Part shown: positions 1 to 5,790 of the stretch, piece by piece
Layout: each line of letters begins with the position of its first letter
Position numbering within the stretch: position 1 is the first letter of the stretch
DNA from: Mariprofundaceae bacterium
GTDB taxonomy: Bacteria; Pseudomonadota; Zetaproteobacteria; Mariprofundales; Mariprofundaceae
Assembly: GCA_030950835.1 (NCBI GenBank)
Contig: JAUZQU010000151.1
Coordinates: 1-7,701, forward strand
DNA: 7,701 nt
Direction: 5' to 3'
The notes under the pieces: model-generated
What the model was told of the DNA's origin: nothing
Seen by the model: the letters and a program-made list of their open reading frames with translations, nothing else
Database searches by the model: none
Position numbers and translations under genes: made by a program

Positions 1-1011
1 CAACTCAGCACCTGCTGCCACCGCTTCTTGTACCCAAGTATCCACACGCTGCACTTCACCAGCACGAATCAAAGGGCCTACTTGTGTAGCTTCATCTAGG
101 GGATTGCCCACCTTTAAACTCAAAGCAGCATTGGTCATGGCTTGCGCCAGTTCTTGGGCAATGGAGCGGTGTACAAATACCCGTTGCACCGACACACAAA
201 CCTGCCCTGCATGGTAAAATGCACCTTTGACCAAGCTCGGAAGTATGGCGGCAATATCCACGTCTTTTTCAACAATCACAGGCGCAGATCCACCATGCTC
301 TAAGGCACAACGCGTACCTGCTGCAAGCTGAGAACGCAAATACCAACCCACTTTCGCACTACCAATAAAGCTAAAAAATGCTACCCTACTATCAGTCACC
401 ATAGTTTGTGCCAAAGCAATGCTTTCAGGCATCACCATTTGACACCAAGCCTTGGCTAAACCCGCTTGATGCAACAATTTGACCAATGCCAAGCAAGATA
501 AAGGTGTATCTTCGGCAGGTTTGATAATCACAGGGCAACCTGCCGCAACGGCTGGGGAAACTTGGTGGGCAATAAGGTTAAGCGGATGATTAAATGCACT
601 CACCGCCACCACGACACCAATAGGCTCCAAGCTCTGCGTAATCAACCGATTCATAGATGCCGCATTGCTGCCCATGTGTACAGGTTCGGCAGTTTGGGTG
701 CGTAAGCTGTCTATGCAAATTTGAATGGAATCCACGCAGCGGATATGTTCTATTTTACTATCGACAAGTGGTTTGCCGCCTTCTGCACATGCCGTTTGAA
801 TCAAATCATCGCCATGTTGTGTGATCAAAGCAGCAAACTTGCTCAATATTGCTATACGTTTGGGTACACTAAGCCACTTTTCTCGTTGCTGGAAGGTTGC
901 AGTGGCGGTTGTTAGGGCTTGTTCTACTTCTGTTGCATTGCTTAGCGGTACTTCACCCAAACATACAGCATCATAAGGTGCAAAAACTTTTAAAGTGGGT
1001 GTGCTGCTCAC
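1..1011 (-). CDS. NAD(P)-dependent aldehyde dehydrogenase, N-terminal 337 residues (3' end outside window)
   Basis: This gene encodes an aldehyde dehydrogenase superfamily enzyme that oxidises an aldehyde to its carboxylate with NAD(P)+. It runs off the left edge, so about 337 of the usual 470-500 residues are visible. I translated it by hand from a GTG start at 1011. That start is supported by a GGAGG ribosome-binding site six bases upstream. The overlapping ATG at 1013 is followed at once by a stop. Visible motifs are the catalytic Asn in SAFNHPLN (N141), the cofactor-binding Lys in IIKPAEDTP (K164), a Rossmann-type FIGSAKVG segment (about 215-222), the general-base Glu in ALEHGG (E238) and the catalytic Cys in GQVCVSVQR (C272). 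The active site therefore looks intact. The FNHPLN and LEHGG variants recall lactaldehyde- or phosphonoacetaldehyde-type ALDH groups, but the substrate cannot be named. It lies 110 bases downstream of the cytochrome gene on the same strand, separated by a hairpin, so co-transcription is uncertain. Confidence 0.93.
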   Translation of the reverse strand, partial: MSSTPTLKVFAPYDAVCLGEVPLSNATEVEQALTTATATFQQREKWLSVPKRIAILSKFAALITQHGDDLIQTACAEGGKPLVDSKIEHIRCVDSIQICIDSLRTQTAEPVHMGSNAASMNRLITQSLEPIGVVVAVSAFNHPLNLIAHQVSPAVAAGCPVIIKPAEDTPLSCLALVKLLHQAGLAKAWCQMVMPESIALAQTMVTDSRVAFFSFIGSAKVGWYLRSQLAAGTRCALEHGGSAPVIVEKDVDIAAILPSLVKGAFYHAGQVCVSVQRVFVHRSIAQELAQAMTNAALSLKVGNPLDEATQVGPLIRAGEVQRVDTWVQEAVAAGAEL

Positions 1012-1017
1012 ATTGAA

Positions 1018-1022
1018 CCTCC
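1018..1022 (-). promoter_or_regulatory. Ribosome-binding site deciding the GTG start of the aldehyde dehydrogenase
   Basis: GGAGG on the minus strand lies six bases upstream of the GTG at 1011-1009. It decides between this GTG and two nearby ATGs. The ATG at 1013 opens a frame that stops immediately, and the ATG at 1024 is in another frame. Confidence 0.75.
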
Positions 1023-1093
1023 ATGTTCATAGCTTTCCCCTTGATTACCACAAACCATGCCAAAATTTTGTTGCCGCATCACTGTAGCAGCTT

Positions 1094-1116
1094 AGAGCAG
1101 GGGAAATACCTGCTCT
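1094..1116 (-). terminator. Hairpin between the cytochrome and aldehyde dehydrogenase genes
   Basis: A perfect 8-bp stem (AGAGCAGG at 1094-1101 pairing with CCTGCTCT at 1109-1116) with a 7-base loop begins six bases after the cytochrome stop codon. On the minus strand no clear run of U follows, so it is a weak intrinsic terminator at best. It could instead be a 3'-end stabilising structure or a partial terminator lowering read-through into the aldehyde dehydrogenase gene. Confidence 0.45.
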
Positions 1117-1121
1117 TTGTG

Positions 1122-1670
1122 TTACTTTCTCTGTTCTTTTAAATATTGCATACGATAAGCCCTGAAATAAGCAGCCATCGCAGTCATATCTTTAGAATTA
1201 GCATCCAACTGCTCGCCTTCCATCGGGTTAATCATGCAGAAGTTAATCATTTGATCCAGAGTCACCACATCATCAGGCATAGCTACATAATGCGGATAAT
1301 TCTGACGTTTTCCCAAATTCAAATTCTCATAACCAGCATGACAAGACAAACAAGCCAAACCTGATTTGCCTAATGTTTCATCTTCCCACAATTTCTTGCC
1401 AGCAGTTGCTGCTTGTTGGAAACTTTGAAACTTATCACTTCTTATCTTTTTTTTTGCGTCACCATCAGCGTCACAAGGATTCATATGACATGGGTTTTTC
1501 ATTTTCATCTGGCAAGGATTCATCTTATCCTGTTTTTCCATGGCACAAGGGTTACACGGATTCGCCTTCATGGAACAAGGATTACAAGCATTCCAAGACC
1601 CTGCTGTTGCAGTGCTTGCCAAACCTAAGGCAAGGCTGAAACCTGTGATGATCAATATATTTTTTATCAT
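1122..1670 (-). CDS. Exported monoheme c-type cytochrome with Cys-rich NPC-repeat region
   Basis: This is a predicted periplasmic electron-transfer protein of 182 residues. Residues 1-23 form a Sec signal peptide ending in ATA before GS. Residues 29-66 are a low-complexity segment with six Asn-Pro-Cys motifs (30-32, 37-39, 40-42, 51-53, 59-61, 64-66) interspersed with Met and Lys. A short Lys-rich linker follows (about 73-75). The C-terminal domain has one heme c attachment motif, CLSCH (107-111). After it comes a YP..VVTLDQMINFCMINPMEG segment and a Met/Tyr-rich final helix that resemble SoxA-type or related class I c-type cytochromes. The sixth heme ligand cannot be assigned by eye. The start is supported by GAGGAGT seven bases upstream. 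No sox partner gene is in the window, so a role in thiosulfate oxidation is not supported. The NPC segment could bind metal or form disulfides; its function is unknown. Confidence 0.88.
   Translation of the reverse strand: MIKNILIITGFSLALGLASTATAGSWNACNPCSMKANPCNPCAMEKQDKMNPCQMKMKNPCHMNPCDADGDAKKKIRSDKFQSFQQAATAGKKLWEDETLGKSGLACLSCHAGYENLNLGKRQNYPHYVAMPDDVVTLDQMINFCMINPMEGEQLDANSKDMTAMAAYFRAYRMQYLKEQRK
1473..1586 (-). repeat. Degenerate tandem repeat encoding NPC motifs
   Basis: The DNA encoding cytochrome residues 29-66 has an imperfect repeated core. On the plus strand CAAGGATT or CAAGGGTT recurs at uneven spacing, as at 1474-1481, 1513-1520 and near 1546 and 1575. Each copy encodes an NPC motif in the same frame. 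Spacing is irregular (about 9 to 33 bases), so this is a repeat eroded by, or expanded with, insertions rather than a clean microsatellite. Confidence 0.7.
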
Positions 1671-1677
1671 TATTTTT

Positions 1678-1684
1678 ACTCCTC
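1678..1684 (-). promoter_or_regulatory. Ribosome-binding site of the cytochrome gene
   Basis: GAGGAGT on the minus strand lies seven bases before the ATG at 1670. It is a near-consensus Shine-Dalgarno sequence that fixes this start and gives a well-formed signal peptide. Confidence 0.75.
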
Positions 1685-1695
1685 ATATGTTATAT

Positions 1696-1711
1696 CTACC
1701 CATTAGGGTAG
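1696..1711. promoter_or_regulatory. Perfect palindrome upstream of the cytochrome gene (possible operator or leader hairpin)
   Basis: CTACCC at 1696-1701, spacer ATTA, then GGGTAG at 1706-1711 form a perfect 6-bp inverted repeat. It ends 26 bases before the cytochrome ATG. A -10-like TATAAC on the minus strand (1694-1689) directly follows it, but no good -35 is visible at normal distance. It could be a repressor or activator site overlapping the promoter, or a hairpin in the mRNA leader. Which protein would bind is unknown. Confidence 0.4.
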
Positions 1712-1730
1712 CGATGTTTATGTAGTCGCT
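1710..1730. promoter_or_regulatory. Second inverted repeat in the cytochrome upstream region
   Basis: AGCGA (1710-1714) and TCGCT (1726-1730) flank an 11-base spacer, and the left arm abuts the neighbouring palindrome. A 5-bp arm is short enough to occur by chance; its position next to the longer palindrome is the only reason to list it. Confidence 0.25.
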
Positions 1731-1865
1731 GATGCGGATGAAACATTACACCTCACCTTTATATCGGGCTTTCCCTTGTAGCGTAGTCTAGGTTGAGTGA
1801 TGAGTGGAATAGCATCTTTTAGCTATAGTCATGCTTGTAGCTTGTAGGGCAAGGTGCGTTAAGAT

Positions 1866-1894
1866 TTGCCTCAACATCATTCTCGTCATATATT
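1866..1894 (+). promoter_or_regulatory. Predicted sigma70-type promoter of dapD
   Basis: A -35 box TTGCCT (1866-1871), a 17-base spacer and a -10 box TATATT (1889-1894) match the housekeeping consensus at 4/6 and 5/6 positions. Transcription would begin near 1901, giving a leader of roughly 45 bases before the dapD ATG. I see no riboswitch-like fold in such a short leader. Confidence 0.55.
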
Positions 1895-1932
1895 CGCCAT
1901 AAAGTTGATTGATAGTGAAAAAATTGAAACGC

Positions 1933-1938
1933 AAGGAG
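1933..1938 (+). promoter_or_regulatory. Ribosome-binding site deciding the dapD start
   Basis: AAGGAG lies six bases before the ATG at 1945. It favours that ATG over the in-frame TTG at 1909, which would add 12 mostly basic residues absent from typical DapD proteins. Confidence 0.8.
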
Positions 1939-1944
1939 TGCAAG

Positions 1945-2766
1945 ATGAACCATTTACAGCAAGTGATTGAAAAAGCATGGGATACGCGAGATACATGGGA
2001 TATGCATACCGTTGCCACTGAAATTCGTGAAGCCGTCATTCGTGCGATTGACCTGCTTGATGAAGGCGGGGTTCGTGTTGCTGAACGTGATGAACATGGC
2101 AAGTGGAACACCAATGAATGGTTGAAAAAAGCAGTGTTATTGTTCTTTAAATTGCATGATAATGAAGTGATTCAAGGTGGTGGAACCAACTATTTTGATA
2201 AAGTGCCGCAAAAGTTTTCCAATTGGGGCGAAGAGATGTTTCGTAAGGGCGGCATGCGTGTTGTTCCACCTGCAAGTGTGCGTAAAGGTTCATATATTGC
2301 GCCTAAAGTGGTGTTGATGCCTTCGTATGTAAACATTGGCGCTTATGTGGATGAAGGCACGATGGTAGATACATGGGCAACTGTGGGTTCTTGTGCGCAA
2401 ATTGGTAAAAATGTGCATTTATCAGGTGGTGTTGGCATTGGTGGCGTGCTTGAACCATTGCAAGCTACACCGACTATCATTGAAGATAACTGCTTTATTG
2501 GTGCGCGTTCTGAAGTGGTGGAAGGCGTGATTGTGCGTGAAGGCTCTGTGCTTTCTATGGGTGTATATATTGGTAAATCCACACGCATTGTCAACCGTGC
2601 TACGGGTGAGGTAAGCTATGGAGAAGTGCCTCCATATTCAGTGGTTGTGTCTGGATCTATGCCAGGCGCTTCAGGTGGACCTAACCTTTATTGCGCAGTG
2701 ATTGTCAAAACTGTGGATGAAAAAACACGTTCAAAAACAGGCATTACTGAACTTCTACGCGAATAA
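1945..2766 (+). CDS. dapD: 2,3,4,5-tetrahydropyridine-2,6-dicarboxylate N-succinyltransferase
   Basis: DapD transfers a succinyl group from succinyl-CoA to tetrahydrodipicolinate, giving N-succinyl-2-amino-6-ketopimelate, in the succinylase branch of lysine and meso-diaminopimelate synthesis in the cytoplasm. The 273-residue product matches the family length (E. coli DapD has 274). The N-terminal helical domain contains WLKKAVLL (59-66), and YFDKVP follows at 83-88. Residues from about 105 to 235 form the left-handed beta-helix of hexapeptide repeats. This contains the highly conserved block MPSYVNIGAYVDEG (125-138), GTMVDTWATVGSCAQIGKN and GARSEVVEGV. Asp142 and Glu190 align with the proposed catalytic pair of the family. 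The C-terminus (SLYCAVIVK-like, then ITELLRE) is also typical. It has its own promoter and terminator, so it is probably monocistronic. It faces dapC, which encodes the next enzyme of the pathway. Confidence 0.98.
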   Translation: MNHLQQVIEKAWDTRDTWDMHTVATEIREAVIRAIDLLDEGGVRVAERDEHGKWNTNEWLKKAVLLFFKLHDNEVIQGGGTNYFDKVPQKFSNWGEEMFRKGGMRVVPPASVRKGSYIAPKVVLMPSYVNIGAYVDEGTMVDTWATVGSCAQIGKNVHLSGGVGIGGVLEPLQATPTIIEDNCFIGARSEVVEGVIVREGSVLSMGVYIGKSTRIVNRATGEVSYGEVPPYSVVVSGSMPGASGGPNLYCAVIVKTVDEKTRSKTGITELLRE

Positions 2767-2801
2767 CTTGAGGGTTTAGAACAAAGTATAAGTATATGGT
2801 C

Positions 2802-2838
2802 AAAGCCCGTTGAATGTATGTTCAGCGGGCTTTTGTTG
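2802..2838 (+). terminator. Intrinsic terminator of dapD, overlapping the end of convergent dapC
   Basis: A long hairpin with AAAGCCCG (2802-2809) paired to CGGGCTTT (2826-2833) continues inward as a TTGAA/TTCAG stem with one G-T pair, closing on a 6-base loop (2815-2820). That gives about 13 pairs, followed by TTTTGTTGTTG on the plus strand. It is a strong rho-independent terminator for dapD. On the minus strand only three U residues follow the stem, so it would be weaker for dapC, whose last codons and TGA stop lie within it. Confidence 0.85.
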
Positions 2839-4021
2839 TTGATGTGCAGGTTTTCAAACGTCTTGCCAAATCAGCTGCTTTTGCTGGGCCATCCACCAAT
2901 GCGGCGCGTATATATCCTGTGCCAGCATTGTTGCCTTGCGCATCTTCTGTAGCCAAATAACTGCCAGGAAGAATTTTTACAGCTTGCTCAACATAGGCTC
3001 TTCGCACAAATTCTTGCTCATTATCCACAGCTAACCAAACAAAAAATGAACCATGTGGAACTTCGCCACCATAGACATCGAAAAAGGCATCCAAACTATC
3101 GCGGTAAACCTGTAAATTTCGTTGCACATGTGTTTCATCCGACCAAGCCGCAGCGGCGACATGTTGCAATGGTAGTGGTGTTGCAGGGCCTGTATAACTG
3201 CGGAACTTGGCAAATAATGCAATCAAATCAGCATCACCAGCAATCAAACCTGAGCGTAAACCGGGCAGTGCGGAGCGTTTGGAGAGCGAATTCATCACCA
3301 AACAACGTTTATAATCCACATTCCCCATGGTTTGAGCGACTTCAAGCAAGCCGATAGGTTTATGGGTATAATAAATTTCCGAATAACATTCGTCCGCCAA
3401 CACATAAAAATTGAACTTCTCAGCCAGTGTTAAAAGCTTGGTATAATAAGCTTCATCAGCAACCCAGCCCGTAGGATTAGAAGGCGAACATACATACACC
3501 AAAGCAGTGTTTTGCCAAACCTCATCAGCAATACCCTCAATATCAGGGGCAAAACCTGTGTCCGCAGTGCATGGCTGCAAATAAGCTTTAGCGCCAGCGG
3601 TAATCGCTGCCCCTAAATAAATTTGATACATGGGGTTGGGCATCATCACCCACGGTTTAGTGCTGCATTCGGGGTTAATCAAGGCATGTGCAGCGGCAAA
3701 CAAGGCTTCGCGTGTGCCATTGGCGCTCAATACTTGGCTGTTTGCATCTATATTGCGCAAGGAAAAACGGCGTTTTAACCAGTCGGCAATCGCTTGGCGC
3801 AAAAAATCATTGCCTATGATGGTGGGATACCTAGAAAAACCTGTAAGATGTTCGGTTAATATGGGCTGCACAAAATCAGGCAAGGGTAAACGCGGCTCAC
3901 CAGCCCCTGCATCAATCAATTCAAGTTTGGGGTTGGGCGTTAAACCATCAAGCAGCTTACGCACACGGGTGAATGGATATTCGCCCAATTGTTTGATGCG
4001 GTGTTGTTCGTGTTTATTCAT
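2822..4021 (-). CDS. dapC: N-succinyldiaminopimelate aminotransferase (PLP-dependent, class I/II)
   Basis: DapC catalyses the glutamate-dependent amination of N-succinyl-2-amino-6-ketopimelate to N-succinyl-LL-2,6-diaminopimelate, the step after DapD. I place the start at the ATG at 4021 (399 residues). The open frame continues upstream, but that part is only antisense-like sequence inside the preceding lipoprotein gene. Fold-type I aminotransferase landmarks are the substrate-end GAGEPRLPLP (39-48), SANGTREALF (99-108), CSPSNPTG (178-185, Asn182), LADECYSEIY (208-217, Asp210 contacting the PLP ring nitrogen and Tyr213), SLSKRS (Schiff-base Lys248) followed by PGLRSG (Arg256, phosphate), and GYIRAAL (Arg372, carboxylate). 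The SLSKRS..PGLRSG spacing is typical of the proteobacterial DapC group. The start overlaps the lipoprotein stop by 8 bases, implying translational coupling. The TGA stop is buried in the dapD terminator. An ArgD-like activity cannot be excluded, but this is not the ArgD sequence type. Confidence 0.92.
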   Translation of the reverse strand: MNKHEQHRIKQLGEYPFTRVRKLLDGLTPNPKLELIDAGAGEPRLPLPDFVQPILTEHLTGFSRYPTIIGNDFLRQAIADWLKRRFSLRNIDANSQVLSANGTREALFAAAHALINPECSTKPWVMMPNPMYQIYLGAAITAGAKAYLQPCTADTGFAPDIEGIADEVWQNTALVYVCSPSNPTGWVADEAYYTKLLTLAEKFNFYVLADECYSEIYYTHKPIGLLEVAQTMGNVDYKRCLVMNSLSKRSALPGLRSGLIAGDADLIALFAKFRSYTGPATPLPLQHVAAAAWSDETHVQRNLQVYRDSLDAFFDVYGGEVPHGSFFVWLAVDNEQEFVRRAYVEQAVKILPGSYLATEDAQGNNAGTGYIRAALVDGPAKAADLARRLKTCTSTTKAR

Positions 4022-4421
4022 GTGTAATCTTACCCTTTGTTTTGATGACCTTGCTCCAAGCGCTTTTGCGCCCCAAACTATCCACGACACGCAATCTAAA
4101 AGCATAGTTCTGCTTGGTTCGAAGTTTAATATGACGTTGTAAAACAAGCCGTTGCTCGCTGGATGATGATTCATAATACCTCAACCAGTCACCAACACAT
4201 TTACAATCAGCCTCAATCTCTGCTCTATCTATTTGGTATAACACAGCACCACTTCCGCCTTTTATATCAAGGCTAAAGGTGATTTTCGCATCATCTTGCT
4301 GATAGGAAAGTTGGCTGATGCTGGGTAGGGGCGCACTATCATCATACACCACTAAACCCGTCTTCAAACCACAGCCTGAAACAAGCAGCAGCAGAACTAA
4401 GAAATGAAGTTTAATCTGCAA
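4014..4421 (-). CDS. Small lipoprotein with LptM-like N-terminus and fibronectin-III-like domain
   Basis: This predicted outer-membrane lipoprotein has 135 residues when started at the TTG at 4421. The start is inferred: no ATG or GTG lies close upstream in frame, and the ribosome-binding site is poor. Residues 2-16 are a hydrophobic signal ending in the lipobox VSGC, with Cys17 as the acylated residue and Gly18 at +2, compatible with outer-membrane sorting. The CGLKTGLVVYDD stretch after it loosely resembles the CGxKGPLY start of LptM/YifL-type small lipoproteins. Residues 32-127 look like a single beta-sandwich, fibronectin type III-like domain ending YAFRLRVVDSLGRKSAWSK. A DCKC pair (72-75) may form a disulfide. 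The gene overlaps the argH end by about 11 bases and the dapC start by 8, so it is embedded in the operon. Function is unknown; adjacency to lysine-pathway genes recalls lptM next to lysA in other proteobacteria, which is only an analogy. Confidence 0.75.
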   Translation of the reverse strand: MQIKLHFLVLLLLVSGCGLKTGLVVYDDSAPLPSISQLSYQQDDAKITFSLDIKGGSGAVLYQIDRAEIEADCKCVGDWLRYYESSSSEQRLVLQRHIKLRTKQNYAFRLRVVDSLGRKSAWSKVIKTKGKITHE

Positions 4422-5790
4422 GCTTTTCTGACCAAAGTTTACACTGCAAACGCACCTGATTGGGCGCTGTACCACCAGTATGATTACGCGCAGCAACACA
4501 TGTTTCCACCGATAAATCTTGCACCATATCAAGGGTCAAACGGCTATCAATCGCAGCACTTGCAGCTTCTGTCATTGCATGCAGCTCAATGCTTTCTTTG
4601 ATACAAAAAGCCACTGATTTACCCACGATTTCATGGGCATCACGAAACGGCACACCCGCGCGAACCAAGGCATCTGCCAAATCAGTTGCCGTAGAAAAAC
4701 CACTGCCCGCAGCTTTGTGCATGGCCTCTTTATTGGCTTTAAGACCAGGTAACATATCACCAAACACGCGCAAACAGCCTTCTAAATTGTCAAAAGCATC
4801 AAAAATAGCTTCTTTATCTTCCTGCATATCTTTGTTGTATGCCAAAGGCAGTGATTTCATGGTCATCAAAATCGACATCAATGCCCCAACAATGCGCCCA
4901 GCCTTGCCACGCACCAATTCTGGCATATCGGGGTTTTTCTTTTGTGGCATAATGGATGAACCCGTGCAAAAAGCATCGGGCAAATCAATAAAACCAAATT
5001 GCGCACTCATCCAAAGAATCAACTCTTCTGAAAAACGCGACAAATGTATCGAACAAATCGAAGCCGCAGCCAACAGCTCCATGATAAAGTCACGATCAGA
5101 TACCGCATCCAAAGAATTGGCACAGGGCGCATCAAAGCCCAACAGCTGGGCGGTTTGTTCCCGATTGATGGGGAAGGTCGTACCAGCCAATGCCGCTGAA
5201 CCCAGTGGGCATTGATTCATTCTGGCTTGGGCATCCATAAAACGCGCCTTATCACGCCCAAACATCTCCACATAAGCCAACAAATGATGACCAAAGGTCA
5301 CTGGTTGGGCAGTTTGTAAATGGGTAAAACCAGGCATCACGGTATCGGCATGCTCTGCAGCAAGCTTGACCAATACAACTTGTAAATGTTTGATGCGAAT
5401 CATTAAATCATCGGTTCGTGTGCGCAAATAAAGGCGCGTGTCCGTACCCACTTGATCATTGCGTGAACGCGCTGTGTGCAGACGTTTCCCCGCATCACCA
5501 ATGATGTCCGTCAAACGCTTCTCGATGTTCATATGTACATCTTCTAAAGCAATAGAAAATTCAAATTCACCCGCTTCAATTTCAGACTCCACTTGATTTA
5601 AACCATCAAGAATCAACTTTAAATCAGCAGCACTTAAAATACCTTGCCCTTCAAGCATAGTGGCATGGGCACGAGAGCCCGCAATATCTTCAGCATACAT
5701 ACGCGCATCAACGTGGGTTGAAGCATTAAAAGCTTCTACAAATGCATTGGTAGGTGCATCAAAACGACCACCCCAAGGTTTATCGGACAT
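4411..5790 (-). CDS. argH: Argininosuccinate lyase
   Basis: ArgH cleaves argininosuccinate to arginine and fumarate, the last step of arginine synthesis, as a cytoplasmic homotetramer. The 459-residue product has the family's usual length. It begins KPWGGRF (4-10), as in typical ArgH. Conserved regions are HTARSRNDQV (105-114), PGFTHLQTAQP (153-163, with His157 at the catalytic His position), and the fumarase/aspartase superfamily signature GSSIMPQKKNPD (277-288) that carries the active-site serine loop. Downstream, LPLAYNKDMQEDKEA (314-328) and the HTGGTAPNQV C-terminal region are also typical. No key residue is missing. The ATG at 5790 lies inside the end of the methyltransferase gene (11-base overlap), and only a purine-rich GAGAGAG precedes it. 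Expression is therefore likely coupled to the upstream gene unless an internal promoter exists. Confidence 0.97.
   Translation of the reverse strand: MSDKPWGGRFDAPTNAFVEAFNASTHVDARMYAEDIAGSRAHATMLEGQGILSAADLKLILDGLNQVESEIEAGEFEFSIALEDVHMNIEKRLTDIIGDAGKRLHTARSRNDQVGTDTRLYLRTRTDDLMIRIKHLQVVLVKLAAEHADTVMPGFTHLQTAQPVTFGHHLLAYVEMFGRDKARFMDAQARMNQCPLGSAALAGTTFPINREQTAQLLGFDAPCANSLDAVSDRDFIMELLAAASICSIHLSRFSEELILWMSAQFGFIDLPDAFCTGSSIMPQKKNPDMPELVRGKAGRIVGALMSILMTMKSLPLAYNKDMQEDKEAIFDAFDNLEGCLRVFGDMLPGLKANKEAMHKAAGSGFSTATDLADALVRAGVPFRDAHEIVGKSVAFCIKESIELHAMTEAASAAIDSRLTLDMVQDLSVETCVAARNHTGGTAPNQVRLQCKLWSEKLAD

Noticed and set aside
1473..1586. CRISPR-like repeat array
   Set aside because: The repeated CAAGGATT units are short, unevenly spaced and explained by the in-frame NPC codons of the cytochrome.
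1122..1670. Assignment of the cytochrome as SoxA or SoxX
   Set aside because: The resemblance is limited to the post-heme VTLDQMINFCMINPMEG-like segment, and there are no sox neighbours. The protein is shorter than SoxA, so only a general monoheme cytochrome call is justified.
1909..1944. In-frame TTG start extending DapD by 12 residues
   Set aside because: The ATG at 1945 has AAGGAG at ideal spacing and gives the normal family length; the added residues are basic and unlike DapD N-termini.
3630..4142. Plus-strand open frame (170 codons) opposite dapC and the lipoprotein gene
   Set aside because: Antisense to dapC, which has all aminotransferase motifs; no sensible protein features of its own.
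4022..4174. N-terminal extension of dapC by 51 residues
   Set aside because: The extension lies in the coding region of the lipoprotein gene in another frame and does not resemble aminotransferase sequence. Family alignment begins shortly after the ATG at 4021.
4422..4532. Upstream extension of the lipoprotein frame to 172 residues
   Set aside because: The extra 37 residues are a frame-shifted reading of the argH C-terminus and would place the lipobox signal in the protein interior.
4589..5215. Long plus-strand open frame (208 codons) opposite argH
   Set aside because: It is wholly antisense to the well-conserved argH, has no recognisable domain and no plausible ribosome-binding site. It is a shadow of argH codon usage.
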